From NCBI GenBank assembly GCA_022836615.1, contig MU405267.1:62001-126000 (forward strand): a stretch of 64,000 bases of DNA, in the 5' to 3' direction. A program made the translations under genes and the position numbers. The first letter of the stretch is position 1. Each line of letters begins with the position of its first letter. Under the pieces are notes generated by a model. The model ran no database searches. It was given only the letters and a program-made list of their open reading frames with translations, and was not told where the DNA came from. Shown in pieces: positions 37,220-49,485 of the stretch. Origin of the DNA: Annulohypoxylon bovei var. microspora. Taxonomy: Eukaryota; Ascomycota; Sordariomycetes; Xylariales; Hypoxylaceae.

Positions 37220-38616
37220 GGCGCCACCGCCGCGTGTTGTTATCCTAAGACGGTGGAGATGTTGCGGTTGGGGAGGTGAATGTCGAGTAACGAGAACAAG
37301 GGGTGGGTGGAAGAGCGATACGGAGTATAGGCGCGTGGAGTGGTGTGGCTAGCAGTTTGTGGAAACGCACGATATGGCTTGGTTGTCCAGATACTTGGTT
37401 GCACGATTGCATGCCTGAGTGTGTGGATATGGATACCCTTCTATCGCATCGTTATATCGTGTCTTGGTCCGGATTGTCACGCAGGCCGAGGTCGGTTGAG
37501 AGAAACAGTGCGTCTGTCCGTCTGTCCGTCGGGTATAGTCGTCTGTTTCCCTCTCCACTCTTCCTTCCCCTCTTCCTAGTCGCCCGGTCTACGCGAAGGT
37601 TCACAAAAGCAGAGAAGGGCACGACTAGGAAAGTAGGAAACAGGCGTTATCGACTCGGCTGCGTGACTCGGGCGAGTATTCTGTAAGAAACTCAGAAACT
37701 CAGATACACTTGCATCTAGCAAGGCTGGCTCATTCATGATGAGCAGCTACCTAGCTAAAAATGAAATCGAGTTAATGAAACCTTCACGAGATGAACAAAT
37801 CAGTAGATGAAAACATGCATTAGTTATATGATATGTAGATACCTACCCACCCACGTAGACACCTACCTACGCATGGTACGTTTGCGCGAAAGCACCTCGA
37901 CTACTCCGTCTACGTGGTGTAGTACGTATACGGCACGCGCAACGGCCTATCCTGAGCCTTTGACTTGACCCAGAGCAAGCCGAAGACATAATTCAACTAA
38001 TTGGATTACGTAGTACATTAACTAAGAGTCTGTCTCGCCACCTACCCAAGTGCCAAAGCAGGTAGACAAGAGTTGTGTAGATTAAATACTACCCGATCAT
38101 ATCATAAGCCCGATCTCGAAAAAAAATAATCGAGCACGCACGCACAGCCCTATTCTGAAAACAGCAGATTCGATGATGGTAAAAACGAGTCCTCAAAAAC
38201 ACCTGGCCGACCAAAGGTCCCCTTTCCGTTCATTCCACTTCTGTCATTTGGTCTTGGCCCCCTTAAACCGAACCGAACCGAACCGGAACCGATGAATGAT
38301 GATGATGATGATGATGATTGATTGATGATTGATGCCATGAATGCCATGCCTGTCCATTTATCCTCTCATGCCCCTCGCCCCTTTTTCTCTTTTCTTCGCC
38401 AAACGTATTTCACTCTTCCATTCTCGCTCACGAACGTAATTAATTAACACCAATGCCAGGGGTATCAAGGAAGAAATTTCAGTTCGATCAACCATCGTTA
38501 CTCGATCTCCCACGCCGAAAATATGCTCCCGTGTCGCCTGACCACCTTTGGTCTTATGTGTGTATGTATGCATGTATCATACGAGGAAATGCTCATATGC
38601 CACGTTCACCTCCATC
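37220..38616. other. Intergenic between helicase and Prp24 3' ends
   Basis: Convergent 3' flanks. It holds a GTCTGTCC tract at about 37511-37530, an (AACCG)n tract at 38266-38285 and an (ATG)n tract at 38296-38318. No credible gene. Confidence 0.6.
38266..38318. repeat. Adjacent AACCG pentanucleotide and ATG trinucleotide microsatellites
   Basis: Four AACCG units, then about eight ATG units, in the 3' flank of PRP24. Confidence 0.85.
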
Positions 38617-41600
38617 CTAGTTGTGCCCGTTCACCCGATTATTGACGGCACCAGCATTCCCGTCCTTCTTACCACCATCGTTTCCATTCCCAGCGTTGAG
38701 GAACAGAGCCTTGAAATCGGCATTGCTCTTGGGAGTTACGACAGCCCCAGTGCCGTTCACATTCGCGGCCTTGTGGTTCTCCTTGCTACCATCCTTCTTC
38801 GGCGCAACGAATCCGAGTCCTCGCTTTGGTCCACCTCGACCTCCAGGAACTGGTCTCCGGATATTCTGAGTGGGTGGCATGAAACTAGGCTCCTTCGATC
38901 CTCCCTTACGATTAGCCGCCTTTCCTTTGCCCGTGACGATCTTGTCTTGTCTCTTTTCGCTCGCCTGCTTGAACAGCTCATCTACGCTACCGGTGTGGAT
39001 CCTACGGCCGGGTACGACCTCGTATCCTTCTAACCCCAACGCAGCACGCCCAGCCGTCGCGACATCCTTGAACTCGATCATGGCGCCTTGGTGGTCGGGT
39101 CGTAGCACTAGTTTCACGATTTCGCCATGGTTTTCGGCGATGGCCCGAACGCGCGCGTCGTTGACGGTGTCAGGGACGTTCCAGATGGCCATCGTGCGCT
39201 GCTGGATCTCCTTGCGAGTCGGCTTTTGACCCCCGCCGTTAGGTTCGCCAGGTCCGTCCGTCATCGCCACATCGCCATTCCCGCTAGGGGCAGGCGACGC
39301 GGAAGCCCGGTCACCTCTATTCGTAGCGAAAGGCTTAAAGTTGCTCTCTTTGCTGAGTTCAACTACGAGGATCTGTGACTTGAACTTGGTCTTGTCAAGT
39401 TGGAGAGCCTTCTCTGCATCCTCTTTCGTCTCGAATACGACGTAAGCAGTACCGAGGTTCTTGCCACCTATGGTTTTGACGATTCGCACACCGGAGACTT
39501 TGCCGTATTTGCCAAACACCTCTTGGAGGTCATTCTCGTCCGCAGAAAAGTCGACGTTTTTCGCTCGAACCTCGCGTCCTTCTGCGACGGCTCCCTCGCG
39601 GTCCTTCTTGTGTGAAGGATCCGAGTATTTAGATTGCAGCTTGAACTGGCCCTCTATGACCTTCCCATCAAGTAGCGTGGCCTTATAAGCGGAGTCCTGG
39701 TCCCTAAATGAGACGTAACAAAAGCGACGATGAGTATTATACTTGAGAGACGGGAAGCGGACGCTGAAGACTTCACCGCAGTCCTTAAAGAGGCCGCGGA
39801 TATATGCTTCATCTGCAGCGGGAGAGTAATTGGATACGAAGAGAGTTAAGCCGGTACCTGGTTTTACACTGATCTGATTTTGGCTGAAATACTTCTGATC
39901 CCGAAGCAGAGCCGACTTCGCATCTTCCGTAGATCTGAACTCTATCAGGACAGAGCTAGATTCGCCACCCGTCTCCCTGTGAACATCTAGGTTGTTTATG
40001 TGCCCATAGTCTCTGAAGTACTTGCGGATGGCCGTCTGCGTCGCATCTCCTGGGAGATTTGTAACCATGACAGAAGTGTTTTCTCTGTCGCGCTTGAGTT
40101 GCTGTTCGTTAGAAACATTGTCGACGCCATCGGCTTCGACGCTCTTTACCCGCTTGTTCACTCCGTGAGACGCATCGCCTGGCGTGGATTCTCGTTTCCT
40201 CTTAGAGCCAGAAGGCGACATCGGCACCGAAACATCCTCCGCGGCCGAACCAGGGGCCGCCTGCGGTGCTTGTTGCGCTTGTGCGGCGTAAGCGGCAGCG
40301 GCTTCGGCATTCTCTCGCTCGCGGCGCCTGGCAACCTCCTGCCGAGCTTTATAGACCACGTCAAGCGCGTGATGAAGAATCTCGGGTCTCTCGTAGTCAT
40401 TGCAGTGCTGAAGATAAACCTCCATAACTCGTTCGGGCCAATCGAGTGTCGTTCGTGCGATGGCGCGTTCCAAAACACTGGTGGCGACGCCAGGAACCCG
40501 CGAGACCTTCGGACTGCTACCCACCGGCGTGGCTGGAGTGGGACTCCGGGGTTTCGGCTTGGAAGAGTAGATGATCATCTCCCAGAGGTAATAGTTGAGC
40601 CAGAAATCGTAGCTATCGGCAAGAAGAGACTGGTTGGCCATATGGTCCCAATGATCTCGTGCCTCGTCAACCTCGCCCTTTACTTCTGTAAGATACTGTA
40701 TGAGGATGCGCTGTAGCCTGTAGTTAGGATCTCCTCGATATGCCTCTTTGTAGAGACGCCTTCCCCACAGGTCAACATCCTCCAACGCGGCCAGCAAACC
40801 AACTTCGGCAACGTCGGCAGCATCCTCGTTGGCGTTGGGGTCCATGGCGGTCCGCTTCAGAAAACCACACCAGGCCGTATACATATCCAAGATACCAGCC
40901 ATGCCGTTCTTGTCAAGGGCTTTCGTGTTCGTAGCAGCATGCTTGATCGACTCGACGTTATGAAAAGACCAGCCGGCTTCTTCCGCTGTTAGGATATATC
41001 GCGACCAGAGAGGGCCGGACCAAGGACAGTGGGAGGTAGCCCGCTGGTAGAAATCCAGTATGCTGGGCACGGGCAATTGGATCTGCGACGTCCTCGACCG
41101 TTGCTGTATCGCGGACAAGTAAATAGCCGCATCACTCCACACGTCGTCGTCAAAAGCCAGTACGCCGCTGAGCACCCTCGCGAGCAGTCCCAGGCAGAGC
41201 GAGACGGCTAGCACAGGGTTCCTCGCCTTTCTAACCTGCTGCATCTCCCAGCCTAGGTATTCCTTCACGATGGTCTTTTGTAAATCTTGGTCGCCCGACT
41301 TGATAGCCCTGTTCAGCCTGAGCTCGTACGGCTCTCGTGCCTCGTATGCGACTTTAGCATCTTGGGCACTAGCAGTCATCTCCTTGAACTCGGTCTCGTA
41401 GGCGGCATTGTTGTACGTGCTTAAGAAGCTAGAGAACATCTGCGACGTGTTATCCCAGGTAGAGTGGGGGACCTGAAGGCGGTCGCGGAAGAGATGCGAG
41501 ATGCGCTTGACGCCGACCGGGGTTCTAGTCCTGGCCAACTGCTCAAGTTCGATCGAGACCCAGCGGTTCCAGAATTCGTGGCTGTCATTGATGCGGTACT

Positions 41601-41892
41601 TTATGGCATCGTAGCCTTCGCTCCAGAGACTCAAGGCGGTATCGAAGGAGAATATGTCCCGGCCTAGCTGCTGCTCTTCCTCGGGCCATCCAGCCTCGCC
41701 CGACTGGCAATCGGTGAAGAGCGACCAGAACCACTCGCAATACGCCAACCAGATCTTTAAACTTCCGGGCTCAGAGGAGACCGCGTTCTTGAAGAGCTCG
41801 ACGACCTTGACGCGCGCCTCTAGGTCGGTAGCGTGACGGCTCTCCTCGTCGGCATATGCTAGCCAATTATCCTCACCCACGGGATTCGCCAT
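38617..41892 (-). CDS. PRP24: U6 snRNP assembly factor Prp24/SART3
   Basis: Single exon, 1091 aa from the first in-frame ATG (41892). The N-terminal half is built of HAT helical repeats (NWLAYADEESR, KIWLAYCEWFWSL). It is followed by a Lys/Arg linker with a likely nuclear signal (GSKRKRES) and four RRMs at about 605-675, 680-755, 775-850 and 897-970 (VMVTNLPG, LFVSNYSP, VRAKNVDFS, MAIWNVPD). A C-terminal SNADFKALFL at about 1057-1066 matches the conserved Lsm2-8-binding tail. The factor anneals U4 and U6 snRNAs in the nucleus. HAT plus RRM is the SART3-like architecture that budding yeast has reduced. The frame stays open for about 190 bp upstream of 41892 to an in-frame TGA, without an ATG, so the N-terminus may be longer through an unseen exon. 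Confidence 0.93.
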   Translation of the reverse strand: MANPVGEDNWLAYADEESRHATDLEARVKVVELFKNAVSSEPGSLKIWLAYCEWFWSLFTDCQSGEAGWPEEEQQLGRDIFSFDTALSLWSEGYDAIKYRINDSHEFWNRWVSIELEQLARTRTPVGVKRISHLFRDRLQVPHSTWDNTSQMFSSFLSTYNNAAYETEFKEMTASAQDAKVAYEAREPYELRLNRAIKSGDQDLQKTIVKEYLGWEMQQVRKARNPVLAVSLCLGLLARVLSGVLAFDDDVWSDAAIYLSAIQQRSRTSQIQLPVPSILDFYQRATSHCPWSGPLWSRYILTAEEAGWSFHNVESIKHAATNTKALDKNGMAGILDMYTAWCGFLKRTAMDPNANEDAADVAEVGLLAALEDVDLWGRRLYKEAYRGDPNYRLQRILIQYLTEVKGEVDEARDHWDHMANQSLLADSYDFWLNYYLWEMIIYSSKPKPRSPTPATPVGSSPKVSRVPGVATSVLERAIARTTLDWPERVMEVYLQHCNDYERPEILHHALDVVYKARQEVARRRERENAEAAAAYAAQAQQAPQAAPGSAAEDVSVPMSPSGSKRKRESTPGDASHGVNKRVKSVEADGVDNVSNEQQLKRDRENTSVMVTNLPGDATQTAIRKYFRDYGHINNLDVHRETGGESSSVLIEFRSTEDAKSALLRDQKYFSQNQISVKPGTGLTLFVSNYSPAADEAYIRGLFKDCGEVFSVRFPSLKYNTHRRFCYVSFRDQDSAYKATLLDGKVIEGQFKLQSKYSDPSHKKDREGAVAEGREVRAKNVDFSADENDLQEVFGKYGKVSGVRIVKTIGGKNLGTAYVVFETKEDAEKALQLDKTKFKSQILVVELSKESNFKPFATNRGDRASASPAPSGNGDVAMTDGPGEPNGGGQKPTRKEIQQRTMAIWNVPDTVNDARVRAIAENHGEIVKLVLRPDHQGAMIEFKDVATAGRAALGLEGYEVVPGRRIHTGSVDELFKQASEKRQDKIVTGKGKAANRKGGSKEPSFMPPTQNIRRPVPGGRGGPKRGLGFVAPKKDGSKENHKAANVNGTGAVVTPKSNADFKALFLNAGNGNDGGKKDGNAGAVNNRVNGHN

Positions 41893-42368
41893 TTTGTCCT
41901 TGTATCGCGCAAAGACAGCCCGGCCGGCTTCATGTGTTTCGCGACGGCTGGACGGCTGGACGAGAAGCTGCAATCTGTAATCTTGGATCGGGTCTGGCCG
42001 TGATCGAAATTCGCGAATTTCCTCTCTCGAGATGCGCTTCTCAATAGGCAAACAACAAACCTGTCCTCTTCTCGGTATGCGACCGGCTCAGTTCGAAACT
42101 GGGGATCTGCGTACGCTCTACGATTGGACAGATCTGGAATACCGATCGGCTAGGATTTATATCGAAGGGCGATACGTAACGTATCAACGTGTGCGTGAGC
42201 GTATGCGTGAGCGTGTGCGTGTGCGTATGAGTGTGAGTTGTAATATCCGTGTCTATGTAGGTCCAAAGTAGATGGTATAGCCGTTTGAATTGGCAGTACG
42301 GGTCTGTACGGGGTTGTACGGAGATGCGCGCGTGCCTAGGCGCAGGTATGTATTATGTACGGTATGTA

Positions 42369-42750
42369 CAGTAAAACCTGTCCATAACGATTGCCAAGAA
42401 ACACAGCACTGGGATCGTTATAGGGAGGTATCGTTCTGAAAAGTAATTTACTTTGGGACGATATTCCTAAACGGGTAAGGCTCACAAGTGCACGGGCTGG
42501 AAATATCCTAAGCTAAGCTAAAGTGGGTACCATAAGGTCTAAAAATGTATTACTTCTTCCCAAATAGGAAGGATTTTCATGATTTTTTAACTTTTTATAA
42601 CGATCTTGGTGGTGACTAATCAAAGGGTTAACGATATTCGTTATAGTAAAATTATCGTTATTTCTCATACAAAATTCAGATGTACAGCAAAATAAATCGT
42701 TATATCAAGGTATCGTTATGTAGTAGCATCGTTATGGACAGGTTTTACTG
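42369..42750. mobile_element. MITE, pogo/Tc1-mariner-like, 382 bp
   Basis: The ends are 23-bp perfect terminal inverted repeats starting CAGTAAAACCTG and reading through CCATAACGAT (42369-42391 and 42728-42750). Both ends are flanked directly by TA, the expected target duplication. The inside has no ORF and repeats ATCGTTAT-type octamers in both orientations. TIRs beginning CAGT and a TA duplication are typical of pogo-like elements, so it is probably a non-autonomous derivative. It is not RIP-degraded, so it is recent, low copy, or too short to trigger RIP. Confidence 0.88.
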
Positions 42751-44122
42751 TACTGCAATAAATTGCCCAAGCAGGCAGGGAAGAGAATGGCGAGATAGAA
42801 AAACAGACGAGAAAAATGATCAACACGCGACGGAGAATTTTAGCTGGGCGGAACTGATGCTATGGGCTGGGTCTCGAATTTGGGATCGACAAACGGTCCC
42901 TCGGTATTGGGGATAAAGAGAAACCGTGGGCAGCGTAGGTTAATTTATTTTTTGATGATTTTTCGATTCACTGAAACATCGCCGATGACCAGATGCGTTG
43001 CGGTTTTTTTCTTCTCTCTCCTTTCCCTTTAACTCTCTTCTCTCGGTCAGTAATTCTCTTTTCTTGTTTCCCCCCTTTCGTCTCCTCTATCCCGGAGCCT
43101 TCATTTTGGTAAAATGGGGAAGAGGTGATGTTTGTTTTGTTTAGTCAGATAAGTCTAGGCAAGTAACGGAAAAGAATAAAAAAAATAGGTGAGCTTAGGA
43201 TCATTCAAAAGTCGGCGACTCCACATTTTTCGGCTTTTCGTCTTAGGTACCGGTAGGAACAGTCTGATAGGTACTTCTAGGTACAATCATATGCGAGTAC
43301 CTTAATTGGCGTCAGTGTGCTAGCGGCTTTAGTGAGAGATCGATTTAAGTCTCGACGATTGAACTTACCTAAAACCCGGCCTCACAGTTGGTCGTACCTG
43401 AATATTTACACTACAAAAGACCCTTCGACTTTTACTATTCCCGTGCAGATCCCCCCGCTAGTCTCGCCCAGGTCCGCCTTATTTCTTTGACCCCCTCCCA
43501 CCCCGAAGTACCTGCCCGTACCTACTCATAAATATCCATCGTTATCATCGGTATGCCAGGGTACATAAGCCTTCTGGAAGGTGAATGTGGGTACCTGGTA
43601 TATGTGCTCGGCGCTTTCGGCATTGGAAACAAAACTACTGGTTGCTTTGACCTTCGCACCTCTGCTATGCACGCATGTATAGATGTACCACAAGACTATT
43701 GGGTTATTAGACCTGCTGGACTTATTGGACTTATACTAGTAGGTCAAGTGCTATACCGCGAAAAGACTAAACGGAAGTGACACGACAGCAAGGCCAAGGA
43801 AGGCAGAATGGTAAGGAAGAGTATGGTCGTACCCGAGATTCTAAAAGAAGGTTCTAGGCCATCGCTAGTCACCCCCGAATAGATGAACGGTGCAGCTGCC
43901 ACCCGAATCATCGTGACAACCTTGACAATCGTGACAGCCGCCGGTTATGCGACACCCACCCAATGTCGTCATTTGTCTTACAGTACCCCCCCTTGTGGCT
44001 TCCCTTGGCTGCATTGCAGAGAGAAGCTACGAGTCTTTTAAGTCTTACGATTATTCTACCGTATTATTTATTACTCCAAGTCCGGATCTAGGACCCGTAT
44101 ATTTAACATACCACGTGTATTC

Positions 44123-44150
44123 ATGTATCATGTATCATGTATCATGTATC
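44123..44150. repeat. 7-bp tandem repeat, four units
   Basis: Four perfect ATGTATC units in intergenic DNA. Confidence 0.85.
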
Positions 44151-47100
44151 ACATATCATATATCACCTAGCAGTCACGTAGCATTGCCGACAGAACCCTT
44201 AGGTCCCTTGTTTTCCATCTTTTTTTTTTCTTAGTAGGAAGAGAAAAAAACTAAGGAGCCAGACAGCCAGATTGGTCGATATCAAATAATAATGCGACCT
44301 CGAGCTACGAGCTACATACAGTACTCAAGTCATGACATTTCAATATTATGATAAGAATCATAAGATTAGTTAATGGTATATATGACTTATACCTACTTAG
44401 GTATATCACATCATTATAGAAACCCGCCTTTTCACGGAAGTCGATACAAATAGAAACACAGTCGAAGCAATAAATTCAGTATTAGGTTAAGATCTTCTCT
44501 CTTACTCTTCAGCTCTGATGCGAGGCTGTGAGACAAAGGGGAAATCGTATAACTTATCCTCTCCTTAACTTATACACTATGGAGAACACATGCGCGGCAA
44601 GGAACTAAAAGCTGATACTACTACATCTAAATCTATTGCTGATCTGCCCCATCCATGGCTATATCATGAGATAAGTAAGTGTATAATTATACGTGCCTCG
44701 AGAGATCTGCCGTAGCCTTGCAACTAGGTAAGCACCATCCTTTAAGGGGTTGAGAATGAGGAGATCTATGAGGCTTCTCGCGTTGATACTTACGTCAGCT
44801 AAACATTTATTTCTAGTAACTACCCACATACGTTCGCACTACGATACCTAGGTAGTTAATGGTAAAAGTGTATCAACGATTCTTTTGGGGAAATACTCGT
44901 CGTATGTGACCTATTTCATATAGCCTACCAGCCTAGGCAGATATCTTACTAAGACGAATATCCATGGTTCATCGACTTCGACAGAAGGGTCCTGATGGGC
45001 CAATTCGTTGTCCGGAGCAGCTCACCCGGTTTCGGTGCGCATTTTCTGATTGCCAAAATTTATGAATTGGAGGAATGGTTTATGTCGGCAAGGTGCACGA
45101 TATGTTCGGGATTAGCACATGTAGTCGGATTCTAGCCGTCTCCGTGTTCCTGGATACCCCACGGAAGGAGATTTGAAGCACCCCTGGCAGTATCAGTGAA
45201 CCAAACTAGACCCCGGGAGCCTCCTTAAGCTGAATGGCACACAGAAGATAACTCAATGCCTAGGTGGAATGCAGCGTATCAAAAGCTGAGCTTGCTGAGA
45301 TATACATACATATATGTATGATCGTGTGTTATCAAATACCCTCAAAGTTTTAAATAGCCTCATCCAATTGAGTGACACTGCATACGCAATCCAATATGCC
45401 ATTACTTCAAAGTGGGCTGATTTGGCATTTTGGATGGATGTCTGATTTGTTCAAGACCAGTCAGCCGCTCTGGCAAGGCACTGATCTAGCCTGCTTCCAG
45501 AGAAAATGAGCACTTTATGTGTCGAATTATATATATATGTTGAACCACAGGGTCGACAAGGAGCACTCCGACAAAATCTATTGGCGGCTTCGAGTATCGG
45601 GATCTTGAGAGTTAGGATTCTTCCAATGCATGAAGTCACCAATCCCAATACAACACTCTCCTCCATCACCTTCGTACTTCCGTCAAGGTGCCCTTCAGGT
45701 AACTGTTGCCTCGTCGAATTATTCGGGCATAAATCGACTCGATGAAGCCTTGAAATCTCGTGTCTAAGATTAATAATTCCTAACAAATACCTACTCATTC
45801 AACACCTTCTCCGTAACTCGAGCCCTATTGACTAAACGGAATGCCTAGTAGACAGAGATAATAGTTACCAGGTATGCTTTCTATTGTCTATACAATAACC
45901 ATGCGTAGGCTAAATTCTCTAGCATGTCAGTCCGCCGGCTCACACAATTCGAGCCGATATACACCCTCCAGCGACACTACAGAGAAAATAGGGGTCGTTA
46001 TGGCATGCAACTCAGTTCCTTCAGCTCATCAGACGTACGGTTTCCATCGGTCGGCCATTCAACCCGGGCCTTCTCACCCCGAGCTGCCCCGACATGCATT
46101 ACTACTACACAGTGACGCAAGAAGCAGCGTTCCCGACAGGCACAGATTGTCGTTGCAGTAATCACACGTTGATGTGCACCCCGCCAAAGGCTACTGCTAC
46201 ATATACAACGGTTGTGAGTGTGGCATTCATTATATAAGACCTAGATTTCAATTTCGCCAATATAATCCGCGGATATGAGGCTTTTATAGATGGTTGTCGT
46301 GACCTATCTACCTACCTAGGTAGGTAAGTACCTACTATGGTAAGTACTATACTACCCAAAGTTACCGAACTAAAGGACATGTTACATATGATAGGAGTAA
46401 CAGGAGGACATCAAAACCTATTGATAAGCTAAGTGACCCTCCAAGTTAGCGAGCTTTCTAATTAAGAGTTATGCCGGTGTTGTTGATGTCATGCCACGGA
46501 GATGTCGATTGACAGTTAGAGCATGGAAGATCGGGATCACGACGGGGGGATATAGAGCCGGCAAGGTATGTAATCATGCCATCCACGTATAGTATCTTGA
46601 TTCAACATGCATATGTCCTGGTCTGATAAATCTAGAACATATTAGCGCGGGAAAGGGTGAGGAACCAATAGCTCTTCCTTGTTCTATAGCGGGACGAAGC
46701 ATGGAATAAATCCGACTGGCTCGAAGTTCTTAACTGGGTCAAGTTCTGTGTAAAGTCGAGACACTATTACTAATTGAATCGATTCTCGAATTGTCGAATA
46801 CTCGTGAGCTAGCTATCTGTCTAGCCCTCTACATATAAGCACCTATAGGATGCATTGGAATGCGGCGTCGATGTGTCTGGTGACGATATAGTCTTGCTAA
46901 TCCAGGGTCAAATATTGTCCCGGATGAATCTTCCAATAAAGCGGGGACGGGGAAAAGATGTGAGATATTGATTAATAGGCAGTGCCTAATATTCCGTAAA
47001 GCTCGAGGCATCACGTAAGCTTTGAAGGAACGAAAGGATGGAGTAATGCAGAATGGATGTTCTAAGAGGCGAGCGGCACGGGTTCCAAGTCTTCGAACTA

Positions 47101-49428
47101 GAGAATGAACTTGCGAGATGATGACCTAGCTGACTTCTACTATCAACTGCTCATTGCGTGTTTTATATATATTATCAAATAGGAATTTCCGTACTATCAC
47201 GCTATAATGTCACATTTACATGAGAGTACCGTGATGCTTAGCTAAACAGTACAGCAGCTTTCCAAGCTTCATGATTAAACTAATACACACATCTAAGAAT
47301 CCATCGGCGCATCGTGGGTTACATCATGCAATATATCACTGTTAGGGGGAGGGTTAAAGTACCTCGAACGAAGCAGGATTCATCTAGAATACTTTAGCTA
47401 CCTACCTATGTATACGTAAAAAGAGGTCAAGGCCACTAGGTTAACAATCAGGAGATTAATTGGATGTTAATAATCTTGTAACCCTACTTGCTCTCTTCCA
47501 CTTCTCTTGATCTGCCTACGGCTGTCTCCGTGCCATGTATGAAGTGAGAGGTAACCCTTGTTCTGATTTACAGTTTATTACCTAGGTAGGTAGGTAAGTC
47601 CTAGGCCGACCATAAACCATTATTAGATGCTACAATATCTCTTGTTATGACCTAATGATCATCCGTTAAGTGGTGATATCAAAGATACAGAAGCTACTAT
47701 GCTTCACTGCTGTAGAATACTCAGTTCCATGTGACTAAAGACTCCTCCCCTTTATCCTATAGGTATGTTTGAACCAGTAGCATAGATACGACACCTCGCA
47801 CGCTTTGGGTATCTAAATACTCATTATCATCATCATCATCATTATCATCACGAGCATCTAGGTCAGCTTTCATAATCAACAGTAGGAGATATATCGAACA
47901 CCTCTAATTCGGATGGTATAGTTTTGAAATTAGGTACTTCACCTACGTCACTGCATATAGCACGCCGACTAACCAAAGGCCTCACGGTTACTTTACGTGT
48001 AGGAATATAACACGATTTAGGCTAGTTATCGTTCGAATATATGATGAAATTATCGACTTCGAGCACATGATAGAAGACATTGCTTACCTAAGTAGGGAGT
48101 TATAAGCATCTATTCCGTTTAGAATTGCTAGATAACGCGAATACCTGTGGTCCTTCATTCATACAATTACAGTCTATATAGATTTCGCCTATGGATTTCA
48201 CATTTCTCGTCATATCACTAAGTAGGTAACTACCAGTTTATACCGAACTTTAACAGCACTTCATCTCGACAAAAAACACGCTATGTACAGCGGTAGCAAG
48301 CCACACGTATTCTAAGGACTAGGGAAGGGGATTAGGAATGCGTTATCGACCCAAGGCTATCACGAGTCTTAGCTGTCGACTGAGGATATAGAATAGCCAC
48401 ACCAGAGAGTCATCGCCAAGTTCCTGAGCCTCAATAGAGTAGTACCATCTCTAGACAGGTTTGTTGGAATTACTATCTACCTAGGTTGTGTAACCTATAT
48501 ACTCTGCAAGGTAGCTTCGCCGTAAGCATACGTCGTACTAGACTGAATACACTACCGGTGAACTCCGATCGCGGCTATTGATTTCTTGATCTACGGTTCA
48601 CTGAATTGGATTACCAACAGAATGGCGAATGGACAGGCAATCGATTGTCAGCGAACCAACCATCACCGGCACGGCTTTTCTACATATGAAAACTTACACA
48701 AACTCCGATGACTCTGCTAGGCTGGTGGCTGTGCCTGAGACTAACATATCTTAAGCTAGACACATAGTAGGTAGGTACCCAGGACCCAGGTAGACAAGCA
48801 GATAACATGCCCTTAATATGTCGACTTGCCTTCTAGAGAACTATTTCATTACGATCTGCCAGGTATCTGGGTATGCAGGTAGACATGTGCCAACGGTAGC
48901 TTGGCATCTATTCGCACATCTCAACCTCGGAGGTCATAGATGAAGGATATATCACCTTCTGGTAGAGGATCTGATCTACAGACTGCAGGTAGCGTGAGGC
49001 GGACCCACGCGGGAGATCGGTGAGACTAGAAGAGCTAGAGAATTCTAGAATATATATAGGTGTATAGGCATGCTACTTATGTAACGAAATAGCAATGTTT
49101 TACTATCGGCGGATCAGGGATAGTCCTTGTGGCATTTGTCGCTAAGGCTGAATCTTCCCATGACTTGCTCTCACGTTGAAACTCGAGAACGTTGTATAAT
49201 TAGGCCCTGACCGGCAATAGCTTATTGCTAACGCTTAATGCAAAAAAAGATACATGCTCCACTTTATATAAGTGGATCAATCGTGGAAGTATCGTTCTTT
49301 TTGGCGCTATACCTAATTTGATTACTGCCTTTAACCACTGCCTATTCCTACCTTAGATCACCACCTTTGCCGTCGAAAGCCTCAAATTATCTTTATTTAA
49401 TAATGGTTTTAACCCTGTTGAAAGGTGT

Positions 49429-49485
49429 GGAGGGTACATGGGTACAAGGAGGGTACATGGGTACAAGGAGGGTACATGGGTACAA
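49429..49485. repeat. 19-bp tandem repeat, three units, at the left edge of the AT-rich island
   Basis: Three perfect GGAGGGTACATGGGTACAA units, then a partial fourth. It is GC-richer than the island that begins about 200 bp to the right. Confidence 0.9.

Larger units (their letters stand above)
41893..49428. other. 7.5 kb gene-poor region left of the AT-rich island
   Basis: The first few hundred bases hold the PRP24 promoter, with a GTGCGTGAGCGT-rich tract at about 42190-42238. The MITE at 42369-42750 is listed separately. Small frames (for example a 75 aa frame at 43553-43780) have no recognisable domain. Simple repeats lie at 44123-44150 and about 47822-47850 (TCA), and CCTA/TAGG palindromes at about 46309-46329 and 47581-47596. 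Otherwise I see nothing to annotate. Confidence 0.55.

Noticed and set aside
42051..42052. Non-ATG start (TTG) for PRP24 at 42051
   Set aside because: No evidence for TTG initiation in this context; the first ATG at 41892 gives a family-like N-terminus. The upstream open frame is noted as a finding.
43553..43780. 75-aa frame that looks slightly membrane-like
   Set aside because: No domain, no splice context and no strong start context; single short frames of this size are expected by chance.
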